DNA of 64,000 bases from Erythrocercus mccallii (lineage: Eukaryota; Chordata; Aves; Passeriformes; Dicruridae), in contig VZRG01000031.1 in the NCBI GenBank assembly GCA_013397435.1, positions 62,001 to 126,000 of the forward strand, read 5' to 3'. This document shows, piece by piece, positions 14,501 to 25,855 of the stretch. Below the pieces are notes generated by a model. The model was not told the origin of the DNA. It did no database searches and saw nothing but the letters and a program-made list of their open reading frames with translations. Within the stretch, counting starts at the first letter, position 1. The number at the start of each line of letters is the position of its first letter. Made by a program: the position numbers and the translations under genes.

Positions 14501-16619
14501 TGAAGGGGAAAAGAACACAATATCCAAATGACTCATGGCTCTGTGGGTGAAGTAATGGCTACATGTCCTAGCCTAGGATGTGGGTTTGTGGTCTGATGCC
14601 ATGTGGAGTGGATGCACTTAGGTTGTGACGTTAGTGTAAATGGCCTTGGTAGAAAATCTCCTGTGATTTCCCAGAGATAAGCTGCTTGTTAAGATACCAC
14701 TGACTGCTCTGTAGCAAGTAACAAGATAGGGAGAACACACACCGGGTGCAGCCAAACCCTCCTCTGGACACCGGCTGCAGCAAATACAACAAAACCCTTC
14801 TGCTGCTGGAAGAGGTAGGTCCTGCAGGGAGAGTTGGAGATGGCTGTGGCTGAAGGAACTCTGGAGACAAAGTTTCTGAGGGCTGGAAGGGCAACTGGAG
14901 AGGGACAGCAGGAGCCTGTATAGGTACCTGGTGCCTGTGAAGGTTTTCTTTCCTGGGCAGGTTATCCAAAGACCTTCTGGATGATCATGCTCTAATGTTT
15001 GATGCCTTTCTCCTTCGTGCCCCCTGCTCCCACTGACTGTTGTCCGCTGTGGGTACTCTCAGATTTCTGACTCCCTTGGTATTTTTTCCTCTGATCCACT
15101 GGTTACAATAAGACAAGACACATAAATGCTAATGCAAGTGTAAGTACAAAGGCCTCTGCAGAGCTCAGCTTCTGCCTTACTTGCCACTAATCACTTGTAC
15201 CTGCTGGGAATCAAACACTTCTAGGAAGTTGCCAGAAGTTACTCTCTGTCCTATATATGAACAACTCGCAGATATGACAAAAATGCAGGTTGTTTTGTCT
15301 GGATCCTCAGTTCTTCCTCTCAGTCTCTCCATTGCAGGACTTCCTTACCTCTCCCAGTGTTTTCCATCCTTTCAGTACTCTGGCTGCTGCTCTGTGGCTG
15401 TGCAGTGCAGGAGCAGCTCAGAGGAGCTGCAGGTCAGGACTCTCCTGTGATGATAGCTGCTGGAGGGGATGTGCCCACAGAGGTGGTGGCCAGCTCTTGG
15501 AGAGCCCTCACTACCCTCAACATATGCACTGCCTGGGAGGTACTGCTTTTGCTCTGTAAGTTAGTGGAGGGAGGAATGAGGTTCCACTAAAAGACCAAAT
15601 CAAATTCCTCTTTTAGGCAGGAGCTGCTGGGGAATAATTTTTTTTTCCCCCTACATCCTACCACTGCTTTTTGCTGCAGAAATATGATGGGATATGGGGT
15701 TTGTAGCTTGGAAGACAGCAGCAGGGCTTTGCCTGAGCCCAGATCTTGGCAGATCAGTTGGCACTGGGAGACTAGCCAACCTTTTTCAGTTTTCTGGGAC
15801 ACACTGGTTTGCCCATGTGATTAAAATTTGCAGTTAAATAAACAGACATAAGAATGTATCCATTTCTAATTTGAACAATCAGATGTTTACCGGTGGTGGG
15901 AAGACCAAGGGAGCTTCTTTGTTTGCGGCTTCAGCTGTGCTGGGAGTCAGGGCTCATCCCACATTTAAGAATCTTCTTTTTTTAGGCTGGGGCTGTTGCT
16001 TGGGAAATGGCTGTATTCTCCCTGCAGGCAGATCGATACATTTCAGCTCACTGCACTGCAAGTAACTTTTCATCGTACATTAAGAACAAGGAAAATAAAA
16101 GCCAAGATGGATGTTATTTTGGTTTTGCTTTTATTTTGAATTATTTATTAAGAAGTCACTGCTGTCTTCCTTCTCATCGGGAGACAAAATGCCTTTCTCT
16201 TTAATGATTTTTTTCCTAGTAAAAAAGAAGTAAGGTCTTCCCAGTTTTATTTCCCTTACTTGCTTCTTGGTACTGAAGTGTAATATGGGGTCTCCACAGC
16301 GTGGCAAGATGATCTCCTGCAGTCCCAGGGCAGGCAAAGTCCCCACTGATGCTGGAGGAGTCACATCTCATTTCTGATCAGTTTTATAATGACATAGCAG
16401 CTGAGTTATGTGTGCTAGGAGTGATTGCTGGCACGTAAGCAGAGGGTTATAAGTAAACCACAGAATACGTGAACTATAGTTTTAATTATTTACTAAATAG
16501 CTAATAGAAATACTATACCTTTTCAAGTGAATTCTTAATAAAATGTGTTATGGGGCAAAAATTCTGCCATTGGATCCACTATTAATATGAGTTTCTATAC
16601 TCCAACTAATTTTGATTTT
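8523..16619. other. non-coding stretch upstream of TUNAR exon
   Basis: Nothing gene-like was recognised over about 8 kb. It contains no CR1 or LTR that I could see. Open frames are short and show no family motifs. It most likely belongs to the last intron of TUNAR and/or its 5' flank. If upstream TUNAR exons lie here they are non-coding and cannot be called from sequence alone. Confidence 0.55.
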
Positions 16620-16651
16620 GTTCATTTTGATGTTTTTCTTCCTAAATCTAG
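16620..16651 (+). promoter_or_regulatory. TUNAR: splice acceptor of TUNAR terminal exon
   Basis: A T-rich pyrimidine stretch (about 16620-16643) is followed by the dinucleotide AG at 16650-16651. The next 39 bases run in frame into the microprotein start codon without a stop. This is the expected arrangement for the 3'-most exon of a spliced transcript. The acceptor is inferred from sequence only. Confidence 0.7.
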
Positions 16652-16690
16652 GTTATTCTGAAGGGGAGGATAAAGAAACTGGCCACCAAG

Positions 16691-16837
16691 ATGGTAATCA
16701 CTAGTGGAAATGAAGAAGATAAAGGCAGTCAAGAAAAGGAAAGCAAAGAAGAAACCATCTTGGCAATGCTTGGAATTATTGGGACAATTCTGAACCTCAT
16801 TGTGATCATTTTTGTGTATATTTATACAACGTTGTAA
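16691..16837 (+). CDS. TUNAR: TUNAR microprotein (pTUNAR/BNLN), 48 aa
   Basis: The frame encodes 48 residues ending in TAA. It starts MVITSGNEEDKG and finishes IIFVYIYTTL. Residues 1-22 are polar and charged (four acidic/lysine clusters), and residues about 23-45 form one hydrophobic helix, so this is a single-pass tail-anchored-like peptide with a three-residue C-terminus. Length, the ETILAMLGIIGTILNLIV core and the C-terminus match the TUNAR-encoded microprotein as I know it from mammals. That peptide is reported to sit in the ER membrane, bind the SERCA2 calcium pump and adjust cytosolic calcium in neural and beta cells. The start is well supported: its context is gccaccaagATGg, with A at -3 and G at +4. 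The frame stays open upstream to the splice acceptor (13 codons), so an N-terminal extension cannot be excluded, but the 48-aa form is the conserved one. It is entirely contained in one exon. A longer minus-strand frame over it is a shadow. Confidence 0.93.
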   Translation: MVITSGNEEDKGSQEKESKEETILAMLGIIGTILNLIVIIFVYIYTTL

Positions 16838-17142
16838 ACTAGAAGGCATGCAAATAGACCAGATAAAACGGCCATTAAGAGTGACAACAAACATTGCTGA
16901 CTATTGACAAGTTGTTTAATCAGAATTGACTCTGTATTATATTAACACATCATAAAAGCACTGCCTGAAGGCAGCGAAGACTGAAGCACAATTAATTTAA
17001 CAGGACTTTTTCACACAGTAATAAGCTTAACTCTTCTCTCCTGCCCTCTCCCTTTTGGTTTGGTTTTCAGTTTGGGGGAGAATGACTGCAGTTATATAAG
17101 TTGTAGCTTTAAAGAAATCCACCAGGGATAGGTTAACACAAC

Positions 17143-17220
17143 TAAAAAAAAAAAAAAAAAAAGAAAAAGGAAAAGAAAAGAAAAGAAAGAGAAAAAGAAA
17201 AAAAAAGGAAAAGAAAGAAA
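17143..17220 (+). repeat. A-rich / (GAAAA)n tract in TUNAR 3' UTR
   Basis: A run of about 20 A is followed by irregular GAAAA, GGAAAA and GAAAG units on the sense strand. It lies about 300 bases after the stop codon. It could prime oligo-dT internally and produce false 3' ends in cDNA libraries. Confidence 0.85.
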
Positions 17221-17539
17221 CTGTACACTATATATAATTAGAAATGTATGCTGTATACCCGCAAAGATTGAACTCAAAGATAGCTTCATAGCACAGATCA
17301 CGTGTCTGTTAGGTCAAATGGGTTTTTCTCTTGGTTTTTGCTTTTACTTACATTGAATCTGACAAGCTTTTTATTTAGAATGAACATATGGTGCAATCAT
17401 GAAAAAAACAATTCCATTGAGCAAGGTCTGCCTAAACCTGATAAAATGTTGGGAGAAATACATTACATGGTTATTTTTCCTTTCTCGTTTGCTTAACGTC
17501 TGTGTCTGTTCATACCAATGTTTATAAATATATATTTTT

Positions 17540-17545
17540 AATAAA
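17540..17545 (+). terminator. TUNAR: poly(A) signal AATAAA of TUNAR
   Basis: A canonical AATAAA lies in an AT-rich context about 700 bases after the stop codon, followed by T-rich sequence. It is the first full AATAAA seen after the CDS in the sense direction. Cleavage is expected some 15-25 bases later. Confidence 0.6.
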
Positions 17546-17565
17546 TGTGCTATATTTTTAGCATG

Positions 17566-20500
17566 AACCAAATATTTGGAGACACTTGTATTCATGCAGC
17601 TAAATTTTGTTTGATGAAGTGCCCCTTTTGACAATGGATGTTATTTTTCTCAGTAATTATACAGCAGTCTTGTTTGCAGCCCTCTCACTGAGGTCTGAAG
17701 CAAGCTCACATCATGCTCACATGCATGACTTGAAGTTGGAATGTCAGCTGAAAAGCATTGCTGCTTAATATGGGAAATAGCAAAACATTGTAAGGTGACC
17801 TTTGGAGACTGGTTGCAGAAAGAAGACTCTCTTTACAGTTAAAAAAAGAAAAAGCAAATGAAAGGAATACTGAGGCATCTCACAAGGTATTGCAAAATGC
17901 ACAGAATTTATGGCTTTCAGAATCTGGTCACGCTCTCTAAGTACTTGTGCTGAGAGAAGTGAGCAGAGGTTTATACAGTTGAAAATAGAAATTTATAGAG
18001 CCTATAGTGAGGGGCTTAAGTGAAATCCAGATTGTAAATACAGGGTGTATTTTAAATGTGAGGATTATTAACTCTTTATGCTTCTCTGACGTGCTTTAAC
18101 TGAGTTGCATTGAAAGTGCAGTGCAGTGAAATTCTCTGACTTGTGTTTTTGACAGGAATGTGCAATGATGATGATCACCATTTTTCTTCAGAGTTCAGTA
18201 CCTATAAATATATGAAGCATTAAAAATATGAGACCTCAATTCTGCCTCAAGCTGCCTAAGTGCATTGCCCACTAAGTCTCTTAAAAAATAGGTCAATTAA
18301 CTGTTTACTGACTTGTGGTTTGGACTGCTTCCTCAGATGCACAAGGAGGATTGGTATTAAAGTCAGCTAGAGCTGTGAAAATTTTGATCCTAGAGTCTCA
18401 ATTTTAGTGATCGGACCTGTCCCTCTGGAATCAACAATGGGTTTTTCACCATTTTCCACGGTCTAGGAACAATCTCAAAAATACAGAATTTCCATGCAGG
18501 ACATAAAAGAAAGCCTGAGGGTCACCTCTTATAAACCTCTTATAGTACCATACAGTCAATAACAAAACCATTATGGGTAGAAAAAAGCTCAGTAAATAAA
18601 TTACAATGAACTCCAATATGAAGACTGAAGGAAAGCAGAGCAAAAATAATTTCATGTTAATGAAAATATGACAGGGTGAGAGAGGTGAGAAAATGAGCAG
18701 AGATTTGAAGTAGAAAACAGCACAGAAAGCCAGTGCCATGCATGCCAGCATGGCTGAGGAAACATTTGTGTTTGCAGAGTGCAGCTAGAGCTGCAGGTCT
18801 CAGAGAGGACAAGAAACAGTTGTGGTGTGGGACAGTGTAGCTCAGTGAAAGTGATCTTGTTTTTTAATTTATAGTTATTTATTGATAATTCTGAGGAATC
18901 AGCAAACTCTACTTTTTGATCATCCTAAAGGCTAAAATATATTTTACTCCACTAGGCATTTTTTCTTCTGTTTAAACTACTGCTGCTCACAGCCTGTGGC
19001 TTCGAGCACCTGCACATGCTCCAGGCACCAATCTAACTTCAACCACCCCTTGCCTGCCAGGATCTTCTCTGCAGATATTTCTCTTTAACTTGTCCTTCTC
19101 CTTTTCCAGCAAACATCACAGCAATCTGCCTGAGGCTCATGCTCATCTTCTAGAGGGGCAGCCTCTGAGTCAAAAGATGAAGTCTCATGCCAGCTACTTT
19201 GCCTCCCTCTGCATCAAATGATAATACCTGTCATCTTTTTGTGGGCATGAAGATGCTTAATGAATCAAATTTCATGAGGGGTTCTACTATTATTACAAAT
19301 TAAAGCTCTGCATTGGAAAACAGCATAGGACACTTCACCCACTAAAGAAAAGAAGGAACTTTTGCTGCTCAGCACAGTTGCACTTATTCAGACATGGGCC
19401 AGCATCTTCAACAAGACAAGTATGGCAAATAGCCCAAATAAGCTGAAATGGTGAATCAAGAGCCTAAGAATTCCATGTTTTTTCTGCTGTACTTTGCCTG
19501 GTAATCTTGATGGAGGCAGTGTGTCCAGGTGTACTGTCGCCCCACACTGCAGCAGCTGTGTGCAGTGTGCTTTGCCACAGGACTTCTATTCCTCTGAAAG
19601 AGGAAGAAAGGTTTATCCCATTCCATAAAAATTTTAACATTTAATATTTTAAGTTTACAGGTTTCTATTCACAGATAGTTCTAGAAATATCCTGGGGCAA
19701 TTTCTTCTTAAGTAGATTCCTTAAGTATTCATTTAAATAAAAATGAAGAGTTTCCTTTGAGGGCAATTTCTTTACCTTTAATTTGGTATTCATGAACACT
19801 GATAGGGGAAAAGTATGTTATCAAGAATGACAGTGGAAGAGAAATATTTTATACAGGGATCTGAAGGTGTGCCTACCCAGACAGCTGTGGGCAGGTCTGC
19901 TCTTGGCTCAGTGACAGCCTCATGCTTTTTTTATGTGAACAGTTTTCAGCATGCACCTATAAGAAATATTCAGCTAGGTAATATATATGTCATGGATACC
20001 TTATAGTCACTAACTGCTCTATAAACAGTTGAATAAAACTTCTCATTACAAGAGTTGAATGGTAAATCTGCTTTGGCAAGGAAAAATCCAACAGCCTTAC
20101 TTTTGGCTTGACTTGTATTATGTAATGCAGTTTCCAAAGTAAATTTTAAAAAATGAAGTATTAGTCCATTAGTGACAGGAACATTCATCTTTGCATTTGA
20201 GCAGAAGGAAATTAATATCCAATATTGTAATAAGATACTAAAGCATCACCTTTTGCTTCAGGCAACTAAGAATACAATTACATATCCTATGTAGTTTGAT
20301 GGTCTGTGTCATGGGAATGAAGAATACTTTCATAAGGTGACCAAACGATGACACTGTCCCCATTAGTATCTGTTGTGTTGGCTGGTGGATACAGAAGACT
20401 TTCAAGAAGAGAGAAGATAAAACTATTTATTATGCACACAACAGTATTGGGAGAAAGAAAACAGACAGGTTACTGCCCTGCAATCTGGTTCTTACAACTG

Positions 20501-23500
20501 CATTGAAAACTCAACATTTCAGGAACCACATCCTTATACAGGAATGTATCATCCTGTGTGTTGGCTGTCAGGGCAGTCCTTTCAGTCATGTATCTTCTGC
20601 TCCTTCCACCTGCACTTCTGCAGCAGTGTGTGGCTCATTGTGTCTGAGAGTTTGAACACAAACCCAGCCTGGCAGCCTCTGGAAGAAATTGCTTTGTTTT
20701 TCTGTGGTGTAATAATCTACTATGGGCCTGAGTTTTATTATTTTAAGGACAGTCAGTAATCATCATCATGTCAATAATCTAGGGGATACTTCACTTTGTG
20801 AATTCCCAGACAAATCCCACCTCTGTCCTACAGGTAAAATTTTGATTCAGTAGGTGTCAAAATACAAAAGAAAGCTTCAGTTATATCATAACCAGATTTT
20901 AGTATGAAGTTACTGAAGTCCATGTGTCTTGTATTTCCATTTAATCTATACACTGGAGCTCACCTCAAATACCCCAAGAGCTCATCTGTGTCAAGAGGTC
21001 TCATCTCTTCTGAATTGGAATTACCATTTCTGTGTGAGTTATGGTATATGCAGAGAACTTAGAGGGAAAGGATGAAAATTAGCTGAATTAAAACTCCAGG
21101 GATGCAGCATTTCAGAATTTACTAATTAGTTTGCAGTCTAGCTGGAGTACTTTGTTTCTGGATAGCCAATATTTTGGAGAAAAGATATTATTGTTCCTTG
21201 GAAAGTTTCTGGAAGAAATATGTCTAATTGAAAGAAAGAACATAACTGAAAATATTTCAGCAGCAGTCCTCCAAAGAAAACGCTGACCAGGACTCTGAGT
21301 GGCTTGCTTCCCAAGAGAACTGTTTGGCAGCCCAGGAACACAGCGCACCTATATGTAAGCACCTCTTGTTTACTGAGAGGCTTTGTCTTCTTTGGAACAG
21401 AATGCACAGATTTACAAATTTATGAAATAGCACATTTTGCAACATCAACAACAAAAAAAATCTGTTTACCTTTATTTCCAGCAGATACGCTCCACACACC
21501 CTGCAGAACCTGCACAGCTTTCATGCCTGGCTGTGTGTTTTGAAGGCTTATCCCAGAAGGTCTTACAAACTCAGCGTAGTTTTCTTTCCCCACCACTGAT
21601 CCAAGAGAAACAAAACCTATTCAGTGTGGAAACCTCCACACCAGACTGAAATCCCACATGCTTCCATATGCATTTATCTGCATATGAACCATCTGGTATC
21701 CAATAAGACTTTCCTTGTCTCAGGCATTAGGTTTGCTTATCTGCATTTCACCTGGGGACTCAGACTGTGAAAGGCTATTTGTAGAGCTGAAAGCACCCAA
21801 CTGTTTCCAATGATCCAGCTTTACATAGTGGAGCTGTCACCTTGAGAGTGCCTGTTTACATGCATAGAACACCACCCACCATCCTCCTTGTGTGGTCTCA
21901 CACTGACACAGCCTCCCTGACACCCAGGGGGGGGGGCTGGGCTGTAACTGGCCCACACAGCCCAGAAAGTGTGCAAGAGAAAGTGCAAAAGCCTGGATCC
22001 CAAGTCAAGCTCTATAGAGTGAAAGGACATCCTGCCTTGTTCATAGAAAGGCACTTAGCTGTGCCCACTGGGATCCCTTCTTCTGCAACCAGTCTCAGCT
22101 CAGCTGAAGGTGACCCATGCACCACCCTGAGCCTCTTGTGGCAGCTGCAGAAATTCCTTCCCCGTGAGGGGAGTAAACAGCTCTGGACTTTCCTAATCTC
22201 CTAGAACAGGGAAACATGTCACCCTTGTGTGGCAGAAATAGCAGCAGGAGCATCCATTTCTGGCTGACAAGGACAAGGCCACCTGCCTAGGGTGCTGATG
22301 GAAATCCTTTTCCTACCCATCATTCCTCATAGTCTGGGAAATGCAAGTTAATTACCTGGACTCCAGGTTCTTCTCCACTGACTCAGTCACCATTTAGACT
22401 GAGGCAAACTTCCTTTATGATGCTGAGACTTTGTTAAATGCAAATGACTTCTGAAGCCAAGTCTTCAGAAATATATTAAGTGTTACGATACTTTAATCTG
22501 GCCTTGATATCGTGAAGCTGTCACCATAACAAGTCTTGGGTGTTGTCAATCTCTGCCAACAAGATGTTAAGGGACAAGTATTAGTAAGGGACACCCTATG
22601 AGAGCCATGGTAATGCACTGTGGCTGCTTTCCCCAATACCTTCTTGAGGATCAGTGGTATTATGGTGGATTGATATTGGTGGTGGGTAAATGTAATAAAA
22701 TGTTTGTATAGCAGGGTGTGATTTCTCACCTTTATTTCCTGCAAACTTAATGAGAAAGGCTTTATAAATAATTCTGGCTTTGTCAATTTAAAATATGGAT
22801 TAAAATTTACTATATATGTTTTCAAATTTTAATGTGCTGCTTCTTTTCCCCCCTTACCAAACAACTGAATTTTAGTTTTGACTATGCTATTCATGTTTTT
22901 GTAATAATGATGGCTAATGCAAAAGCATTGGTACTGAATGCAAAAGAAAGGAATGAAGATTATATTGTCAGTGCTTTATTATTCTGTTCTTGTGAGCAGG
23001 AAAAGATAATCAGTGGTTTTCTTTGCATCCAGTGCAGTAGTTAGCAGTATTTTAATAATTTGATACCATTACTTCTGGAATTCTGTGGGAGAAAGTTCCA
23101 TCATTTAGAGCACTGCATATTCAAACAAATATCAGCAAACTGAGAAGTATATGAAATGTTTACATTACCTAAAAGAAAACCATGTTAAAACATATACATT
23201 TTGAGCAGATTCAAACTCGAAGTGAGACCACACAACTATCATTCTTATACCCCTGCTGACATTGTATAATACACACCAGGACATAATTTAGAAGCTCACT
23301 CTGCTAAGACTATTCATGTACATAACTCAGATCAAGGGGCTAAATTCCTTTACACTTAATATGCATATGAATATGTATTTACAGGTTTGGGGCATTAGTT
23401 GACAGTTAGCTGACAATTCAGCTGTAACAAAAATGCAGCTAATCAGACAGGGAAAAATAAGAAATTTCCTGTACAATGAGCTATTTTTCTTCGTCTCATT

Positions 23501-24592
23501 GACCTTATTTTCAGCTGATTTTTTTTTTCTAACTGCATGATTGATGAGCATGATGCTAAAGCCTGCCTAACCAATGAAAGAATAAACATCATGGAGGAAT
23601 ATTAAACCTACATTTTCTATCAGAAACTAAACATTTCCCTAAATGGCTTTAAAAAAATCTCAGAGCTGAATGTTTTATATTCTCCTTTATGTTTCACCAC
23701 CAGCCAACACACTATTTGATTGTATAATAATATTTATGTACAGTTTTACTGAGATGCGCAAACACCAGCAAATGGATTTTGCATCCTTTGTTGCTTTTTA
23801 AGTTTTTTAAGCCTCTTTCCAGTACATACCCATCTCCTGTTTTAAAGATCATGAGGAGAAATATACCACATCCTAAAGTACTATATAATTATGCAAACCT
23901 CACTACAAGCTTAGATTGAAAGTATGTGACCACTTACACAAAACAGGGGTGTTATTTCTTCAGTCTGTACACATGGCCCAAATGACCCTGATATGCTGCT
24001 GCATACAATATTAGATTCTTTTGGTTTTAGAAAAAAAAAAAAGAATCCAGCTGTGAAACTCCTTGAAACAGTGCATTGCACTGTATTTGCAATTTACAGA
24101 GCAAGGCAAAAAATCTGATGACCACAGACAATGCTCAGCTCCTGGCTGACCTTCTCCCATGGGGCAGCAGCCCTAGGTGTACCCTGACAGACCAAGTGCT
24201 CAGTGCCCTCTACACTTGGTGAAAGGCAGTAATAGTCAAGTCATTAACATCCCAAAATTTGAATTGTCACCATTTTCTCTCGTTTCATTGGTCTAGAGAA
24301 AAAAAACCACCACCAAGCAGTAGCCTAACATAAAACAGAAAAGTAGCCAATGATTTCTTAAGGTGCTCCTGAATGTTTGTCCTAAAATACATCTTTTTAG
24401 AGAAGTGGCTCCAGGAGCTGTGAAGAGCCCTTGGCAGCACCTGGTGCCATCCTCATCCCCAGAAGTCATCACTGCTTTGACTCAAGTGGCCTCAAAAGGC
24501 GACTTCCTAAACAGGACCATGCCAATTCCCTGGAGGATATTGTGTGATGATGCAATCCCTTACTCTCCATGTTTTCCTGTATGTGCACTTTC
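17566..24592. other. non-coding stretch downstream of TUNAR
   Basis: No gene, RNA or mobile element was recognised over about 7 kb. Open frames are short and without motifs. A run of ten G occurs at 21927-21936. Some segments (for example 22490-22830) look like slowly evolving unique DNA, but conservation cannot be judged from one sequence. Confidence 0.55.
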
Positions 24593-24667
24593 GAATAGAA
24601 TAGAATAGAATAGAATAGAATAGAATAGAATAGAATAGAATAGAATAGAATAGAATAGAATAGAATA
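24593..24667. repeat. (TAGAA)15 pentanucleotide array
   Basis: Seventy-five bases of uninterrupted GAATA/TAGAA units, 15 copies. It sits exactly where the 3' terminal short repeat of the adjoining minus-strand CR1 should be (read on the minus strand the unit is TTCTA). It is best explained as microsatellite expansion of the CR1 3' tail. Long minus-strand frames reading FYSIL repeats are an artefact of this array. Confidence 0.97.
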
Positions 24668-25070
24668 ATACTTTAGTTGGAAGGGATCTACAATAACCAT
24701 ATGGACTGTCCAAAAGCTAGAGCACATTACTAAAGGCAGTGTCCAAATGTCTCTTAAATACTGACAGGTTTGGGACATCAACCACCTCTCTAGGAAGCCT
24801 ACTGCAGACCTATTCCAGACCATGCTCTTGGTAAAGAAATGTTTCCTAGTGCCACCTCTAGATCTCCCCTGATGCAGCTTTGGACACCATTCCCAGACCA
24901 TATATCACTGGATCCCAGGGAGAAATGCTTAGTACCTTCCTCTCTACTTTTCCTCCTCAGGAAGCTGTAGAGAACAATGAGATCCTCTCTCAGCTTCCTT
25001 TTCTAGAAACTAGACAATCACAAAGTCCTTATGCAGTCCTCACAGCAACTGCCTCACTTCTTGGTAGAGT
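24668..25070 (-). repeat. CR1 LINE 3' fragment
   Basis: Read on the minus strand this is the 3' part of a CR1: 'ttagttggaagggatctaca' next to the tail, 'gtccaaatgtctcttaaata' near 24740, 'ggaagcctactgcagacc' near 24795, 'gtaaagaaatgtttcctagt' near 24832 and 'aggaagctgtagagaacaat' near 24958. These blocks are in CR1 order. The far edge is estimated at about 25070. The element keeps its 3' end and expanded tail, so the insertion is truncated at its 5' side. Confidence 0.9.
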
Positions 25071-25435
25071 TTGAAAAGGGAGCATTTTCCTGCAACTCTA
25101 TTCCCCAGACTCCTGCCACCTCCATGTGACAGGGTGGGTGGGAGGACCACAGATGAAGGCCTGGGTATCCAGCTAGAATCTTCTTCTCTAAAATTTGACT
25201 CTGTTTGGTTTAAAATTCTCAGACTGTTTAAAGATAGTTTTTAAGTGCAGCTCAGCTTTTAAGAGTCACTTATATGACTGTTACTTGACTTGTGAGCAGT
25301 TCCATGACACAGTGTTAAGAATTGCAGTAATGGCATGTTTCATCCACAGTGCCTGGAGTGCTCACAAATTCTTCGTGGGATTGCTAGGATATTCCCATCA
25401 TCTCAGAGACTAAATGAGACACAAAGCTAACAATC
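25071..25435. other. spacer between two CR1 fragments
   Basis: About 365 bases of sequence with no recognised repeat or gene. It separates two minus-strand CR1 fragments with different sequence, so the two are probably separate insertions. Confidence 0.5.
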
Positions 25436-25855
25436 AGAATAGAATCAAAAAATGGTTTGTGTTGTAAAGTCATTTCATTCCAACTCCCCCTGCCATGAAC
25501 AGGGACACTTTTCACTAGACCAGGTTGCTCAAAGTCCCACCCAACCTGTCCTTAAGCACTTCCAGTGATGGATCATCCACAGCTTCTCTGGGCAACTTGT
25601 TGCAATCCTTCACCACTCTCACTGTAAAGAATTCCTTCCTATCTGATCTAAAACTTGCCCCTTTTCTGTTCTCAGTGGAGGCATTTAGCTCCCCAGTCCT
25701 CACCCTGCTATCCACTCAAGAGGTATGGGAAGAGAGGTTGCCGTTGAAGATTAAGGGAAAAAAGTTGTTGAGTACCTCAGCCTTCTCCTCATCCATTACC
25801 AGCTTTCCAACATTGCTTATAAGGGTCATGACACCTTCTTTGACTTTCACGAGTA
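25436..25855 (-). repeat. CR1 LINE, 3' part plus internal ORF2 piece
   Basis: The first two thirds (25436 to about 25665) is a minus-strand CR1 3' region: the blocks 'agaccaggttgctcaaagtc' near 25518 and 'aaagaattccttcctatct' near 25625 are typical. The last third (about 25730-25855), read on the minus strand, encodes a stretch containing DEEKAEVLNNFF. That resembles the segment just before the reverse transcriptase domain of CR1 ORF2. In an intact element these parts are far apart, so either a large internal deletion or two abutting insertions is implied. Confidence 0.75.

Larger units (their letters stand above)
16652..17565 (+). other. TUNAR: TUNAR 3' terminal exon (CDS plus 3' UTR)
   Basis: This proposed last exon runs from the acceptor AG to about 20 bases after the AATAAA signal. 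It contains a 39-base leader, the complete 48-codon ORF and a 3' UTR of about 0.73 kb. The UTR includes an unusual tract at 17143-17220: an A run followed by repeated GAAAA/GAAAG units. TUNAR was first described as a lncRNA conserved across vertebrates, with a role in pluripotency and neural differentiation, and was later found to encode a microprotein. The exact 3' end is estimated from the poly(A) signal. Confidence 0.7.

Noticed and set aside
16622..16894. Minus-strand 90-codon frame opposite the TUNAR exon
   Set aside because: Shadow of the conserved plus-strand microprotein ORF and its flanks.
24507..24901. Minus-strand frames with repeated FYSIL units
   Set aside because: Translation of the TAGAA microsatellite and the adjoining CR1, not a repeat protein.
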